Assembly: GCF_004959855.1 (NCBI RefSeq)
Contig: NZ_SPNT01000008.1
Span: forward strand, 62,001-126,000
Source: Nitratireductor sp. XY-223
GTDB taxonomy: Bacteria > Pseudomonadota > Alphaproteobacteria > Rhizobiales > Rhizobiaceae
Direction of reading: 5' to 3'
DNA: 64,000 bases
The translations under genes were made by a program, and so were the position numbers. Below the pieces are notes generated by a model. That model had not been told where the DNA came from. It saw nothing but the letters and a program-made list of their open reading frames with translations, and did no database searches. Shown piece after piece: positions 25,810 to 34,274 of the stretch (position 1 is the stretch's first letter; every line of letters begins with the position of its first letter).

Positions 25810-26451
25810 TCAGGTACCGCGCTTTTCTTTGGCGGCCATGTAACACTCCAGCCAGTCCCAGCAGAATTCCTCAATGCTGTCCTTGTCCACGGTCTTCGGA
25901 TTGAGGCAGCTTTCCAACCAGACACCTTCCAGGAAAACCAGAAGGAAGGTGGCAAAGGGTTTGGTTGAAAGTCTGAGGCCGCGTTCATCGACAAGATCGT
26001 GAATAAGTTGCTCAAACACCGTAAGCTGCTGTTGAAAGGTGTCTTCAAATGCTGACTTCAGTTCGGGGATGGTCTGCGACAGGCTCCAAAAGCTCGTATA
26101 GGTGCCGATGATATCATCCGCGGCCCAGCGCCTCGAGAAGTACAGCCGGAACAGCTCCTTCAACCGGCCCTCGGCAGATAGTTTCCCGTTTCCGGCCGCT
26201 GCCTCCATTTCGCGCAGGTAGCCTTGAGCCATGTCTTCGTAGGCTGCAAGGAACAGGCTTTCCTTGCCGGCGAAATAATGGGTCAGAAGGCCGGGAGATA
26301 CGCCCAATGCGTTGCAGATTTCCCGCACGCCGGTGCCCTGGGCACCATATTTCGCCAACGTGTCCCGTGTCGCCTGAAGCAGGAGCTGGCGCCGGTTTTC
26401 CGGTGTCAGGCGTTGTTGTTTTTCTTTGGCCACACGGACTGCTCCTTGCAT
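25810..26451 (-). CDS. TetR family regulator (BetI-like)
   Basis: The 213-residue protein has a TetR helix-turn-helix (L-L-L-Q-A-T-R-D-T-L-A-K-Y-G, then V-R-E-I-C-N-A-L-G-V-S-P-G-L-L-T-H-Y-F) and a C-terminal domain similar to BetI. ATG 26451 is preferred to upstream frames because it avoids overlap with soxG and keeps the DNA-binding domain near the N-terminus. It follows soxG by 34 bases on the same strand and may be the last gene of the sox operon. BetI-like regulators respond to choline or betaine derivatives, which would fit sarcosine metabolism, but the ligand is inferred only. Confidence 0.85.
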   Translation of the reverse strand: MQGAVRVAKEKQQRLTPENRRQLLLQATRDTLAKYGAQGTGVREICNALGVSPGLLTHYFAGKESLFLAAYEDMAQGYLREMEAAAGNGKLSAEGRLKELFRLYFSRRWAADDIIGTYTSFWSLSQTIPELKSAFEDTFQQQLTVFEQLIHDLVDERGLRLSTKPFATFLLVFLEGVWLESCLNPKTVDKDSIEEFCWDWLECYMAAKEKRGT

Positions 26452-26485
26452 TCTGGTTGCAGTCTTCCCGGCAATTCGAGAGGCG

Positions 26486-27109
26486 TCAAGCGGCGCTCGC
26501 CGGTTCGTCATTTGCAGCCAATTCCACGTCCATTCCGAATTCTGCCGCCGACATGCAGAGCCATTCCCAAAAACTGGCGGCATGGCTGGCGGGCATCATC
26601 AGTTCGTACACTTTCCCGGACATGCGGTGAATATGGAGTCTGGTATGCGCCATCAGGGTGACCGCGCAATGACCGGGAAGAAAATGATCGAGGTCCAGAA
26701 CACATCCCTTTGCCATGAGGGAAGCGGCATCCTTTCCGGCGATCTCCATGCGGAAGAGGCCGTCACTGGCGTTCGTTACCGCTGCAAGACCCCCGAGCAC
26801 TTCCTTCAGTTCCTGCTCCTCAGTCGCATCGGCGGGTGAGCACATCAGGTGCCAGCAGTTCCGGCCCGCCCAGGCCAGCCGATACTGACCGGCCTCGCTG
26901 AAACGCCCCGGTGCAGGCAGGCGTTCAAACCCGAAGCGGGTCAAAGCGGCTTCCGCGGCCTGCCGTTTGTTCAGGTACGGGATGAGCCTCAAGATTGTCG
27001 TATCAGAATTCAACCTGACGATGACATTTGCCTCGCTGGATCGGTCTTGAACGCCGGCAAGATCCATGCCTTCAAGGCAAAACGGGGTGCTGGTATCAGC
27101 TGCGTACAC
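26486..27109 (-). CDS. soxG: Sarcosine oxidase gamma subunit
   Basis: The 207-residue protein matches the small gamma subunit of heterotetrameric sarcosine oxidase in size and place. It has a YgfZ/GcvT-like fold, with R-L-A-W-A-G-R-N-C-W-H near residue 70 and a C-terminal H-I-H-R-M-S-G-K-V-Y-E-L. The GTG at 27109 is chosen because it overlaps the soxA end by 14 bases, typical of the operon; the longer frame reaching ATG 27169 lies inside soxA. Confidence 0.82.
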   Translation of the reverse strand: MYAADTSTPFCLEGMDLAGVQDRSSEANVIVRLNSDTTILRLIPYLNKRQAAEAALTRFGFERLPAPGRFSEAGQYRLAWAGRNCWHLMCSPADATEEQELKEVLGGLAAVTNASDGLFRMEIAGKDAASLMAKGCVLDLDHFLPGHCAVTLMAHTRLHIHRMSGKVYELMMPASHAASFWEWLCMSAAEFGMDVELAANDEPASAA

Positions 27110-29996
27110 GCTCGTTCTCCGGATCAAAAAAATGATGGGACACGATTTCTGCGGGAACGGGCCTTTCACCGTGCAATGGATCGACGATTTCGATCACTTC
27201 ACCCAGCCGCTCCCGCCCGCGGCGGACCAGTGCGATGCCAATGTGAGACCCAAGCGTCGGGCTCCAGGCGCTGGACGTCACATAGCCGTCGTCACTTTCG
27301 GGCGCTATCGCCGCGCCCTTGGAGAAGATATGGGCGCCCTGGCGGAAGGAATGGGACGGATCCAGCGGTTTAAGCCCGACAACCGCCTCGCGGTCCGAAT
27401 CGGCAAGGCCAGGGCGGGCGCTGAGGGTGCGCCCGACATAGTCCTTTTTGGTCGACATCATCATGCCAAGCCCCAGATCGGAGGCCGTGGTAAAACGATT
27501 CAGCTCGGAGCTGACATGCCCCTTTTCGATCCGCAAGACGTCCAGCGCTTCGACACCATAGGGTGTGATACCGAATTCCTGCCCCTCGCATTCCAGCGCC
27601 TCGGCGAGCGCGCGGCCATGGCGGGCGGGCACGTAGATTTCAAAGGCCAGCTCGCCCGAAAAGCTGATGCGGAACAGGCGCGCACGCACACCGTCCAGGA
27701 TCGTGCCTTCCCGTGCTGCAAGGAACGGCATGGCGTCGTTGCTGACGTCCATATCCGGCGCGATGCGCTGCAGCACGCTGCGTGCGTGCGGTCCGGCCAA
27801 CGCAATCCCCGCCCAATCCTCGCTGACATCGGCAAGCGCGATATCCATTTGCGGCCACAAAACCTGGTGACAGAACTCAATGTGGCTGAGAACGCTGTCG
27901 GATTCCGCCGAGGTGGTGGTTATAAAGTAGTGCTCTTCTCCAAGGCGCGTTACCGTTCCGTCGTCAAAGACGATCCCGTCCTCGCGCAGCATCAGACCAT
28001 AGCGGGCCTTGCCGACAGGCAGTTTTGCGAAGCCGTTGCAGTAGACCTTGTTCAAAAAAGCAGCGGCATCCGGCCCCTGCAGGTCGATTTTGCCGAGGGT
28101 CGACACGTCGCAGAATCCGACCGTGTTGCGCGCCGCCAGAACCTCGCGTTTTATCGCCTGCTGCATTGTTTCCCCCGGTTCCGGGAAATACTGGCTGCGA
28201 TGCCACAGGCCGGATTCGACGAAGACGCCCCCCTTTTCCTCGACCCAGCCATGAAGGGGCGTGCGCAGGATAGGGCGCCATTGCCTGCCGCGAGAGCGGC
28301 CTGCCAGCGCCCCAATACTCACCGGCCGATAGGGCGGGCGGAAGCCCGTCGTTCCCACTTGTCCCATCGATTTGCCGAGCGATTTCGACATCGCGGCGAT
28401 GCCGTGAATATTTGAATTCTTACCCTGATCCGTTGCCATGCCCATGGTCGTGTAGCGCTTGACATGTTCGACCGAGCGATAACCTTCGCGTGTCGCAAGG
28501 GCGACGTCTCCGCGGGTAACATCATGCTGCAGGTCGATGAACTTCTTTGACCCGCCGACGGCCGATTCAAAGAAGGGGTGGCGGGCGGCACTTGCTTCCG
28601 CCTTTTCCAGAAAGCCGTAAAATTCGGCCAGGTTCGCGGAAGCGGGACAAGAATATCGATGCGCGGCGAGTGCGCCGGTCATGCGGGCATGGGCGACGCA
28701 ATCTGCCCTGGTTTCCAGCCCGGCAAGGCTTCCCGTGCAGAGGAAATCGTCCCCTGCCATATGCTGAGGCAGAAATGCCTGGTGGTTCTCGCTCCAGCGT
28801 GGTTTTTGCCCGCGTTGCGCCAGCAGTTGCACCGCCGGGTTCCAGCCGCCCGAGACACAGACCAGATCGCAGGCAATAGTGCGGGTCCGCCCGTCCGGGC
28901 CCCGCAGGGTGACGGCTCTGACGGCGGTCGAACCACGGACGTCCTCTATTTCCTCGCCTTTGGAGGCATCGACAATGGCGGCCAATTCGATCCCGGCCTC
29001 ACGCATCGTTTCGACAAGGGCATCGCATTTGTCACCGGCGGTGAACACGACTGCCCGCCGGCCCGGTCTGACGCCATATTCGCGAATATAGCGTTCTGCG
29101 GCAGAGGCCAGCATGACGCCGGGCCGATCATTGTTTGCAAAGGTCAGCGACCGCTCGTGCGCGCCTGTGGCAAGGATCACCTGTTTTGTGACGATCTTCC
29201 ACATTCGCTGGCGCGGCTGATTGGCTCCGGGTACCTCGAGATGATCGGACACCTGCTCGACCGCGCCGAATGTATTGTCGTCATACCAGCCGAACACCAT
29301 GGTGCGGGGCAGGATGCGGACATTCTCCATGGCCTCAAGCCGGGCAATACTGTCCTCAAACCCGGCACTGTCCAAGCCACCCAGCCGGGCGTGTTCTTCG
29401 ACCAGGGTGACGCGTGCACCGCATTGCGCGACGACCCGGGCGGCTTCAATCCCGGCGACCCCGCCTCCGATCACCAGGATATCGCAATGGTGATGTGTCT
29501 TTTCGTAGCTGTCCGGATCGATCTTGCCCGACAGGCGGCCAAGGCCGGCCGCACGGCGAATGACCGGCTCGTAGATTTTGGTCCAGAATTTGGCCGGCCA
29601 TTTGAAGGTCTTGTAATAGAACCCGGCCACGAAGATCGGAGCCAACAACTGGTTCACGGACAGAAGGTCGAACCGCAAAGAGGGCCAGCGGTTTTGGCTG
29701 CTGGCCTCAAGCCCGTCGTAAAGCTCGATCATGGTGGCGGGGATGTTCGGTTCCTGCCTTGCGCCGTTGCGCAGTTGCACCAGGGCGTTCGGTTCATGGG
29801 GGTCGCAGGTGAAAACGCCACGCGGCCTGTGATATTTGAAACTGCGCGCCACGAAGGTGACGCCATTGGCCAGCAGGGCCGAGGCCAGCGTGTCTCCTTC
29901 ATAGCCGACGAAGGATTTTCCATCGAACGTGAAGCGGAGCGGTTTTTCCGGATTGATGCGGCGGCCGCCTGAAAGCCGGTTGATCTGGCCGCTCAT
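27096..29996 (-). CDS. soxA: Sarcosine oxidase alpha subunit
   Basis: The 966-residue subunit begins with the 2Fe-2S-like/NAD-associated segment (F-T-F-D-G-K-S-F-V-G-Y-E-G-D-T-L-A-S-A-L-L near residue 20), then a dinucleotide-binding site V-I-G-G-G-V-A-G-I-E-A-A (about 170), and ends in a GcvT-like folate-binding domain (about residues 590-960). With beta, gamma and delta it oxidises sarcosine to glycine, transferring the one-carbon unit to tetrahydrofolate. The start is taken at 29996 because it overlaps the soxD stop (TAATG); a longer open frame upstream is an artefact of GC-rich sequence. The order soxB-soxD-soxA-soxG is canonical. Confidence 0.93.
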   Translation of the reverse strand: MSGQINRLSGGRRINPEKPLRFTFDGKSFVGYEGDTLASALLANGVTFVARSFKYHRPRGVFTCDPHEPNALVQLRNGARQEPNIPATMIELYDGLEASSQNRWPSLRFDLLSVNQLLAPIFVAGFYYKTFKWPAKFWTKIYEPVIRRAAGLGRLSGKIDPDSYEKTHHHCDILVIGGGVAGIEAARVVAQCGARVTLVEEHARLGGLDSAGFEDSIARLEAMENVRILPRTMVFGWYDDNTFGAVEQVSDHLEVPGANQPRQRMWKIVTKQVILATGAHERSLTFANNDRPGVMLASAAERYIREYGVRPGRRAVVFTAGDKCDALVETMREAGIELAAIVDASKGEEIEDVRGSTAVRAVTLRGPDGRTRTIACDLVCVSGGWNPAVQLLAQRGQKPRWSENHQAFLPQHMAGDDFLCTGSLAGLETRADCVAHARMTGALAAHRYSCPASANLAEFYGFLEKAEASAARHPFFESAVGGSKKFIDLQHDVTRGDVALATREGYRSVEHVKRYTTMGMATDQGKNSNIHGIAAMSKSLGKSMGQVGTTGFRPPYRPVSIGALAGRSRGRQWRPILRTPLHGWVEEKGGVFVESGLWHRSQYFPEPGETMQQAIKREVLAARNTVGFCDVSTLGKIDLQGPDAAAFLNKVYCNGFAKLPVGKARYGLMLREDGIVFDDGTVTRLGEEHYFITTTSAESDSVLSHIEFCHQVLWPQMDIALADVSEDWAGIALAGPHARSVLQRIAPDMDVSNDAMPFLAAREGTILDGVRARLFRISFSGELAFEIYVPARHGRALAEALECEGQEFGITPYGVEALDVLRIEKGHVSSELNRFTTASDLGLGMMMSTKKDYVGRTLSARPGLADSDREAVVGLKPLDPSHSFRQGAHIFSKGAAIAPESDDGYVTSSAWSPTLGSHIGIALVRRGRERLGEVIEIVDPLHGERPVPAEIVSHHFFDPENERVRS

Positions 29997-30262
29997 TACC
30001 TGGCGTCCCCGGACGGGCGGACTTCCGCGACCCGGGTGATCTCGTGGGTCAGCGTATTGCGGTCGACAATCAGCCAGCTTCCGCAGCCCGCGACATGGCG
30101 CCAATGCTCGCGGTGCGCGCCTTTGGGGTTGTTGCGCAGATATACGTAACTCACCCACTCCTCCATCGGTGCGCCTTCTTCGGGGCGGGTGACCGTGGCA
30201 TCGCCGCGATAGACGAACTCCTCCAGGGGACGTGCGCCGCAAAGTGGACAGGGGATGCGCAT
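29996..30262 (-). CDS. soxD: Sarcosine oxidase delta subunit
   Basis: The 88-residue zinc protein begins M-R-I-P-C-P-L-C-G (Cys5, Cys8) and has H-V-A-G-C-G near residues 56-61, the expected Cys2-His-Cys zinc site of the delta subunit. It lies 19 bases after soxB and overlaps soxA by one base. It stabilises the alpha-beta core of the cytoplasmic complex. Confidence 0.9.
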   Translation of the reverse strand: MRIPCPLCGARPLEEFVYRGDATVTRPEEGAPMEEWVSYVYLRNNPKGAHREHWRHVAGCGSWLIVDRNTLTHEITRVAEVRPSGDAR

Positions 30263-30281
30263 GGCGAAACTGGTCCTCTTA

Positions 30282-31535
30282 TTAATGGTGGTTGGGGAAG
30301 GGCCCGCCGCCTGTGGCATCCACGGGGCGGCCTTCGGCAAAACGATCCAGGTGAAAGGGGGCGTTGAATTTATGCGGTGCGCCATTTGCCACCGTGTGGG
30401 CAAAACACCAGGCCGCACCGGGGATCGCCTTGAATCCGGTGTAGTTCCACCCGCCGTTGAGGTAGAGGTTTTCAAGTGGTGTCTTGCAGATGAAGGGCGA
30501 GCCGTCCATCGTCATGTCGACGACCCCGGCCCAGTGACGCAAAAGGCGCACGCGGCCAAGTGCCGGCATGAACATCATCATGGCCTCGGCGACATCTTCG
30601 ACAATCGGCAGATTGCCGCGTTGCGTATAGCTGTTATAGCCATCCACCATGCCGCCGAACACCAGTCCGCCCTTGTCTGACTGGCTGATGTAAAGATGCC
30701 CGACGCCGAAGGTGGCGACCGTATTGACACAGGGTTTCACCGCCTCCGAAACAAAGGCCTGCAACGTGTGGCTTTCGCATGGCAGCTTCATGCCGACCAT
30801 TCCCATCACCTGGCTGGTGTGGCCCGCCACGGCGACGGCGACCTTGCCAGCGCTGATCTGACCCCGGTTGGTTTCGACCCCCGTGACCTCTCCGTTGGGT
30901 CCGCGGCAAAAGCCTGTGACTTCGCAATTCTGGATGATATCGGCGCCCATCCGATCAGCCGCCCTCGCGTATCCCCAAGCCACCGCATCGTGACGCGCAT
31001 TGCCGGCCCGTGGCTGCAGAAGACCGCCGAGAACAGGGTATCGGCCGTTGTTTTCGTCGACCAGCGGCATCATGTCGAGAACCTGCTTGCGGTCGAGCAT
31101 GACCGCATCGACGCCGTTCACGATCATCGCGTTGCCGCGTCGCACCGCTTCATCGCGCTGACCGTCGGTGTGAAATATGTCGAGCACGCCGCGTTGAGAG
31201 AACATAACGTTGTAATTGAGTTCCTCGCTCAGGCCTTCCCAAAGCTTGAGCGACCATTCGAGCAGAGGAATCTCGCTGTTCAGAAGATAGTTGGATCGCA
31301 CAATGGTGGTGTTCCGGCCGACATTTCCGCTGCCGATCCAGCCTCTTTCCAACACCGCCACATTCGTTATCTCGTGGTTTTTGGCCAGATAGTAGGCGGT
31401 GGCCAGACCATGCCCGCCACCTCCGACAATGACGACGTCATAGTGCTTTGCCGGCTCCGGATGGCGAAAGGCCTCGGGCCATCCGCTGTGGCCCCTGAAA
31501 GCCTGTTTCACCAAAGAACTGATCGAATACCGCAT
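30282..31535 (-). CDS. soxB: Sarcosine oxidase beta subunit
   Basis: The 417-residue flavoprotein has the FAD-binding G-x-G-x-x-G variant V-V-I-V-G-G-G-G-H-G-L-A-T-A-Y-Y-L-A at about residues 33-50 and the C-terminal G-G-W-N-Y-T-G-F-K-A-I-P-G. It carries the site that oxidises sarcosine and holds noncovalent FAD and covalent FMN in known enzymes. The start M-R-Y-S-I at 31535 matches the family and follows GGAAGG; a frame start at 31610 would add 25 residues. The divergent LysR gene is its probable regulator. The name is not related to the sulfur-oxidation sox genes. Confidence 0.93.
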   Translation of the reverse strand: MRYSISSLVKQAFRGHSGWPEAFRHPEPAKHYDVVIVGGGGHGLATAYYLAKNHEITNVAVLERGWIGSGNVGRNTTIVRSNYLLNSEIPLLEWSLKLWEGLSEELNYNVMFSQRGVLDIFHTDGQRDEAVRRGNAMIVNGVDAVMLDRKQVLDMMPLVDENNGRYPVLGGLLQPRAGNARHDAVAWGYARAADRMGADIIQNCEVTGFCRGPNGEVTGVETNRGQISAGKVAVAVAGHTSQVMGMVGMKLPCESHTLQAFVSEAVKPCVNTVATFGVGHLYISQSDKGGLVFGGMVDGYNSYTQRGNLPIVEDVAEAMMMFMPALGRVRLLRHWAGVVDMTMDGSPFICKTPLENLYLNGGWNYTGFKAIPGAAWCFAHTVANGAPHKFNAPFHLDRFAEGRPVDATGGGPFPNHH

Positions 31536-31707
31536 GGCCTTCCGGTTTCCGCTGATGACTGCGTTTGGCTGGTATATCCGCCACGCCAGATTGGCTTGAT
31601 TGCGCATCACGCTGGAAGGGAAAAAAATTCAGTGGTGCCCGAAAAAAAAATCAATTGATGGTCGAACGCCTTACAGACAGAGTGTGCAAATTTTCGATAC
31701 GTGAGCG
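31536..31707. promoter_or_regulatory. Divergent soxB/lysR control region
   Basis: The 172-bp gap carries two A-tracts and a 10-bp perfect palindrome, ATCAATTGAT at 31650-31659, about 50 bases before the lysR start. Binding by the LysR protein is plausible from its position; promoters were not clearly resolved. Confidence 0.4.
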
Positions 31708-32622
31708 ATGAGAAGACGACTACCTCCGTTTGCGGCTGTGAAGGCATTCGAAGCCGCGGCCCGCCACTGCAACTTTCAGCTTGCAGCGCAGGAACTGGGT
31801 ATCTCTGCCTCGGCGGTCAGCCATCAGGTGAAGTCGCTGGAAGATTTCACGGCGACCCCTTTATTCATCCGCCGAAACAACCGGCTCATTCTGCGTGACG
31901 AGGGAAAGGCCTATTACGAACAGCTCGGTACGGCGCTCGACTCAATCGGATTCGCGACGGAGAACCTGATCCGTTCATCCGGTCGCGGTCAGATCACGGT
32001 AAACCTGTATCCGTCCCTGGCGGATGTCTGGCTGGTTCCCCGCTTGGGAGACTTTCACGAAAAACACCCCACCATTGCCGTGCGTCTGAACACTTCGGAA
32101 CTTGTTGGTAACAGCCTGGATCGGGAAGCGGACTTCGCGCTGGTCTATTCGCCCAGAACCGAAGTACCAAGCGGTGCGACTGTGCTGTTTTCCGACGATA
32201 TCGTGCCGGCGGTCGCGCCAAACTACCTTGCCCAGAACGGGCCCGTTGAAAGACCAGAGGATCTGCTTGATCATCCGCTGATCGCGAGCCTTTCCGAGGA
32301 TGAGGAGTGGAAAAACTGGTTCCAGGCGCAAGGAATCAACGAGATCATGCAAGTCCGGCAAATCGAAATGGACATGTGTTCCAGTTGCCTGAAGGCGGCA
32401 AAGGAGGGGCTTGGTTTTGTCATGGGGCGCCGGCCATATCTGGATGACGATCTGAAATCGGGCAAGCTTGTCGTGCCCTTGGAGAACAAGATGTCGACCG
32501 GGTACTGTCTTTCCCTCGTCACGACCCTGCGGGGCCAGGACCTGCCCTTTGGTGCACGGTTCCGTGACTGGATCATCGAGGCCAGCCGAGAATCAGAGGC
32601 CGTCTGGGACAAAGTGGCCTGA
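31708..32622 (+). CDS. LysR family regulator (GcvA-like)
   Basis: The 304-residue protein has the GcvA-type N-terminus (R-R-L-P-P-F-A-A-V-K-A-F-E-A-A-A-R-H, then L-G-I-S-A-S-A-V-S-H-Q-V-K-S-L-E) and an effector domain from about residue 90. GcvA-like regulators often control glycine and one-carbon genes. It is divergent from soxB and 113 bases upstream of the MttB-like gene on its own strand, so it may control both. Confidence 0.9.
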   Translation: MRRRLPPFAAVKAFEAAARHCNFQLAAQELGISASAVSHQVKSLEDFTATPLFIRRNNRLILRDEGKAYYEQLGTALDSIGFATENLIRSSGRGQITVNLYPSLADVWLVPRLGDFHEKHPTIAVRLNTSELVGNSLDREADFALVYSPRTEVPSGATVLFSDDIVPAVAPNYLAQNGPVERPEDLLDHPLIASLSEDEEWKNWFQAQGINEIMQVRQIEMDMCSSCLKAAKEGLGFVMGRRPYLDDDLKSGKLVVPLENKMSTGYCLSLVTTLRGQDLPFGARFRDWIIEASRESEAVWDKVA

Positions 32623-32648
32623 CGTCATCAAGCCAACGACCGCACAAC

Positions 32649-32717
32649 TGTACATTTGTGCAATAAGCGTTGCGTCGACGCGCGCGGCGTGGTTATTTAT
32701 TGTACAAGTGTTCAATA
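32649..32717. repeat. 17-bp direct repeat upstream of the MttB-like gene
   Basis: TGTACATTTGTGCAATA (32649-32665) and TGTACAAGTGTTCAATA (32701-32717) match at 14 of 17 positions and begin exactly 52 bp apart, about five helical turns. The second copy ends 18 bases before the gene. Each contains a TGTACA core. The repeat looks like a pair of regulator sites; the regulator is not identified. Confidence 0.5.
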
Positions 32718-32735
32718 GGTTTTGCAGGAGATCCG

Positions 32736-34274
32736 ATGGCACGAAGCTCCACACGCAGACGCGCCCGCAGCGGCGCGCGCTCGGATCGCACGGGTGGCGG
32801 CATTGCGCAGCAGCCATGGGCGCAGGTGCGGTATCGCTCGGCGCCGATTGACATTTTAAGCGAAGATCAGATCGAGGCTATCCACGATGCGTCGCTGACC
32901 GTCCTGGAGGAAATCGGCTGCAAAGTTCTTGACCCCGATGCGCGACGGTATTTCGAAGAAGCCGGCGCCAGGGTGGATCATGGTGAAGAAATGGTCTGGC
33001 TGGAACGTGGATTGGTCGAAGAAAAACTTGCGCTGCCGCCATCGTCATTCACGCTGCATGCGCGCAATCCGGCCAGAAATGTGCAACTGGGTGATGACTG
33101 CGCCGTTTTCACCTCTGTCGGAGGCCCGGCCTTCGTGTCCGACCTGGACCACGGGCGGCGGCAGGGCAGCTTTGCCGAGATGTGCGATTTCATTCGCCTT
33201 GTGCAAAGCCTGAACATCATCCATCAGGAGGGCGGCGGCCCGTTCGAGGCGCTGGACCTGCCACAGGAAAGCCGCCACCTGGACCTTCATTTCGCGCAGA
33301 TCACCCTGACGGACAAAAACTGGCAACCTTGGGGCCTGGGCGCCGAAAGGGCGCGGGACGGGCTGGAAATGGCGGCGATTTCAATGGGGTGTTCGCGCGA
33401 AGATCTGATTGACAAACCGGTCTTCACCACCGTGATCAACACAAATTCCCCGTTGCAGATTGATGGGCCGATGGGTGAGGGGCTGATCGAAATGGCCAAA
33501 CATGGCCAGCCCGTCATCGTCACCCCGTTCACGCTCGCCGGGGCGATGTCTCCGGTGACGATCGCAGGCGCTCTCACCCAGCAGAATGCCGAGGCGCTTG
33601 CGGGAATCGTGCTGGTCCAGTGCGTGCGTTCCGGCACGCCGGTGATTTATGGCGGCTTCACCTCGAACGTGGACATGAAGACGGGTTCGCCGGCCTTTGG
33701 GACGCCGGAATACACACTGGCCGCGCAGGCGACGGGGCAGCTTGCGCGCCGCTATGGCATTCCGTTCCGGTCGAGCAACGTCACCGCCTCAAACGCCGTG
33801 GATGCGCAGGCAGCCTATGAAAGCCAGATGTCGCTTTGGGGCGCCATGACCGGTCATGTGCATTTGCTGAACCAGGGTGCGGGTTGGCTCGGCGGCGGGC
33901 TGGTTGCCTCGTTCGAAAAGCTGATTGTCGATGCTGAGATGCTGCAGATGATGGCCGCCGTTCAGCAACCGTTCGAGGTGTCGGAGGCCGCCATCGGGCT
34001 GGATGCGATCCGCGACGTCGGCCCCAGCGGACATTTCTTTGGCACCCAGCATACGCTGGAACGCTACGAGACGGCCTTTTACACGCCGCTTGTCTCGAAT
34101 TGGGACAATTACGAGAACTGGAGTGACCGCGGCAGCGAGGATACCGCGCAGCGGGCGAACAAAATCTGGAAACAGTTGCTGGCCGAATACGAACAGCCGC
34201 CGATCGACGAAGGCATTGAAGAAGCGCTCAGGGATTACATGTCACGACGCAAGGCCGAGATCCACGGGTCTTAG
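32736..34274 (+). CDS. Trimethylamine methyltransferase (MttB) family protein without pyrrolysine
   Basis: The 512-residue protein resembles the MttB superfamily along its length: P-I-D-I-L-S-E-D-Q-I-E-A-I-H near residue 37, G-G-P-A-F-V-S-D near 129, and N-V-T-A-S-N-A-V-D-A-Q-A-A-Y-E-S near 347. There is no internal amber codon, so it belongs to the non-Pyl branch, some members of which demethylate glycine betaine, proline betaine or carnitine with a corrinoid protein. No corrinoid protein or methyl-tetrahydrofolate transferase is seen in the window. AGGAG precedes the start. It converges with the DddP-like gene, overlapping it by 4 bases. Substrate is inferred to be a methylated amine from the sox and dimethylglycine-dehydrogenase neighbours. 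Confidence 0.82.
   Translation: MARSSTRRRARSGARSDRTGGGIAQQPWAQVRYRSAPIDILSEDQIEAIHDASLTVLEEIGCKVLDPDARRYFEEAGARVDHGEEMVWLERGLVEEKLALPPSSFTLHARNPARNVQLGDDCAVFTSVGGPAFVSDLDHGRRQGSFAEMCDFIRLVQSLNIIHQEGGGPFEALDLPQESRHLDLHFAQITLTDKNWQPWGLGAERARDGLEMAAISMGCSREDLIDKPVFTTVINTNSPLQIDGPMGEGLIEMAKHGQPVIVTPFTLAGAMSPVTIAGALTQQNAEALAGIVLVQCVRSGTPVIYGGFTSNVDMKTGSPAFGTPEYTLAAQATGQLARRYGIPFRSSNVTASNAVDAQAAYESQMSLWGAMTGHVHLLNQGAGWLGGGLVASFEKLIVDAEMLQMMAAVQQPFEVSEAAIGLDAIRDVGPSGHFFGTQHTLERYETAFYTPLVSNWDNYENWSDRGSEDTAQRANKIWKQLLAEYEQPPIDEGIEEALRDYMSRRKAEIHGS

Noticed and set aside
28578-29972. Plus-strand open frame (464 codons) opposite soxA
   Set aside because: It is the mirror of soxA codon structure, without ribosome site or conserved motifs.
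27096-31535. Sulfur-oxidation (thiosulfate) sox genes
   Set aside because: The proteins match sarcosine oxidase alpha, beta, gamma and delta subunits; only the gene names coincide.
32736-34274. Pyrrolysine-containing trimethylamine methyltransferase
   Set aside because: The frame contains no internal TAG; the only TAG is the terminal stop, and a second in-frame TAG follows within eight codons.
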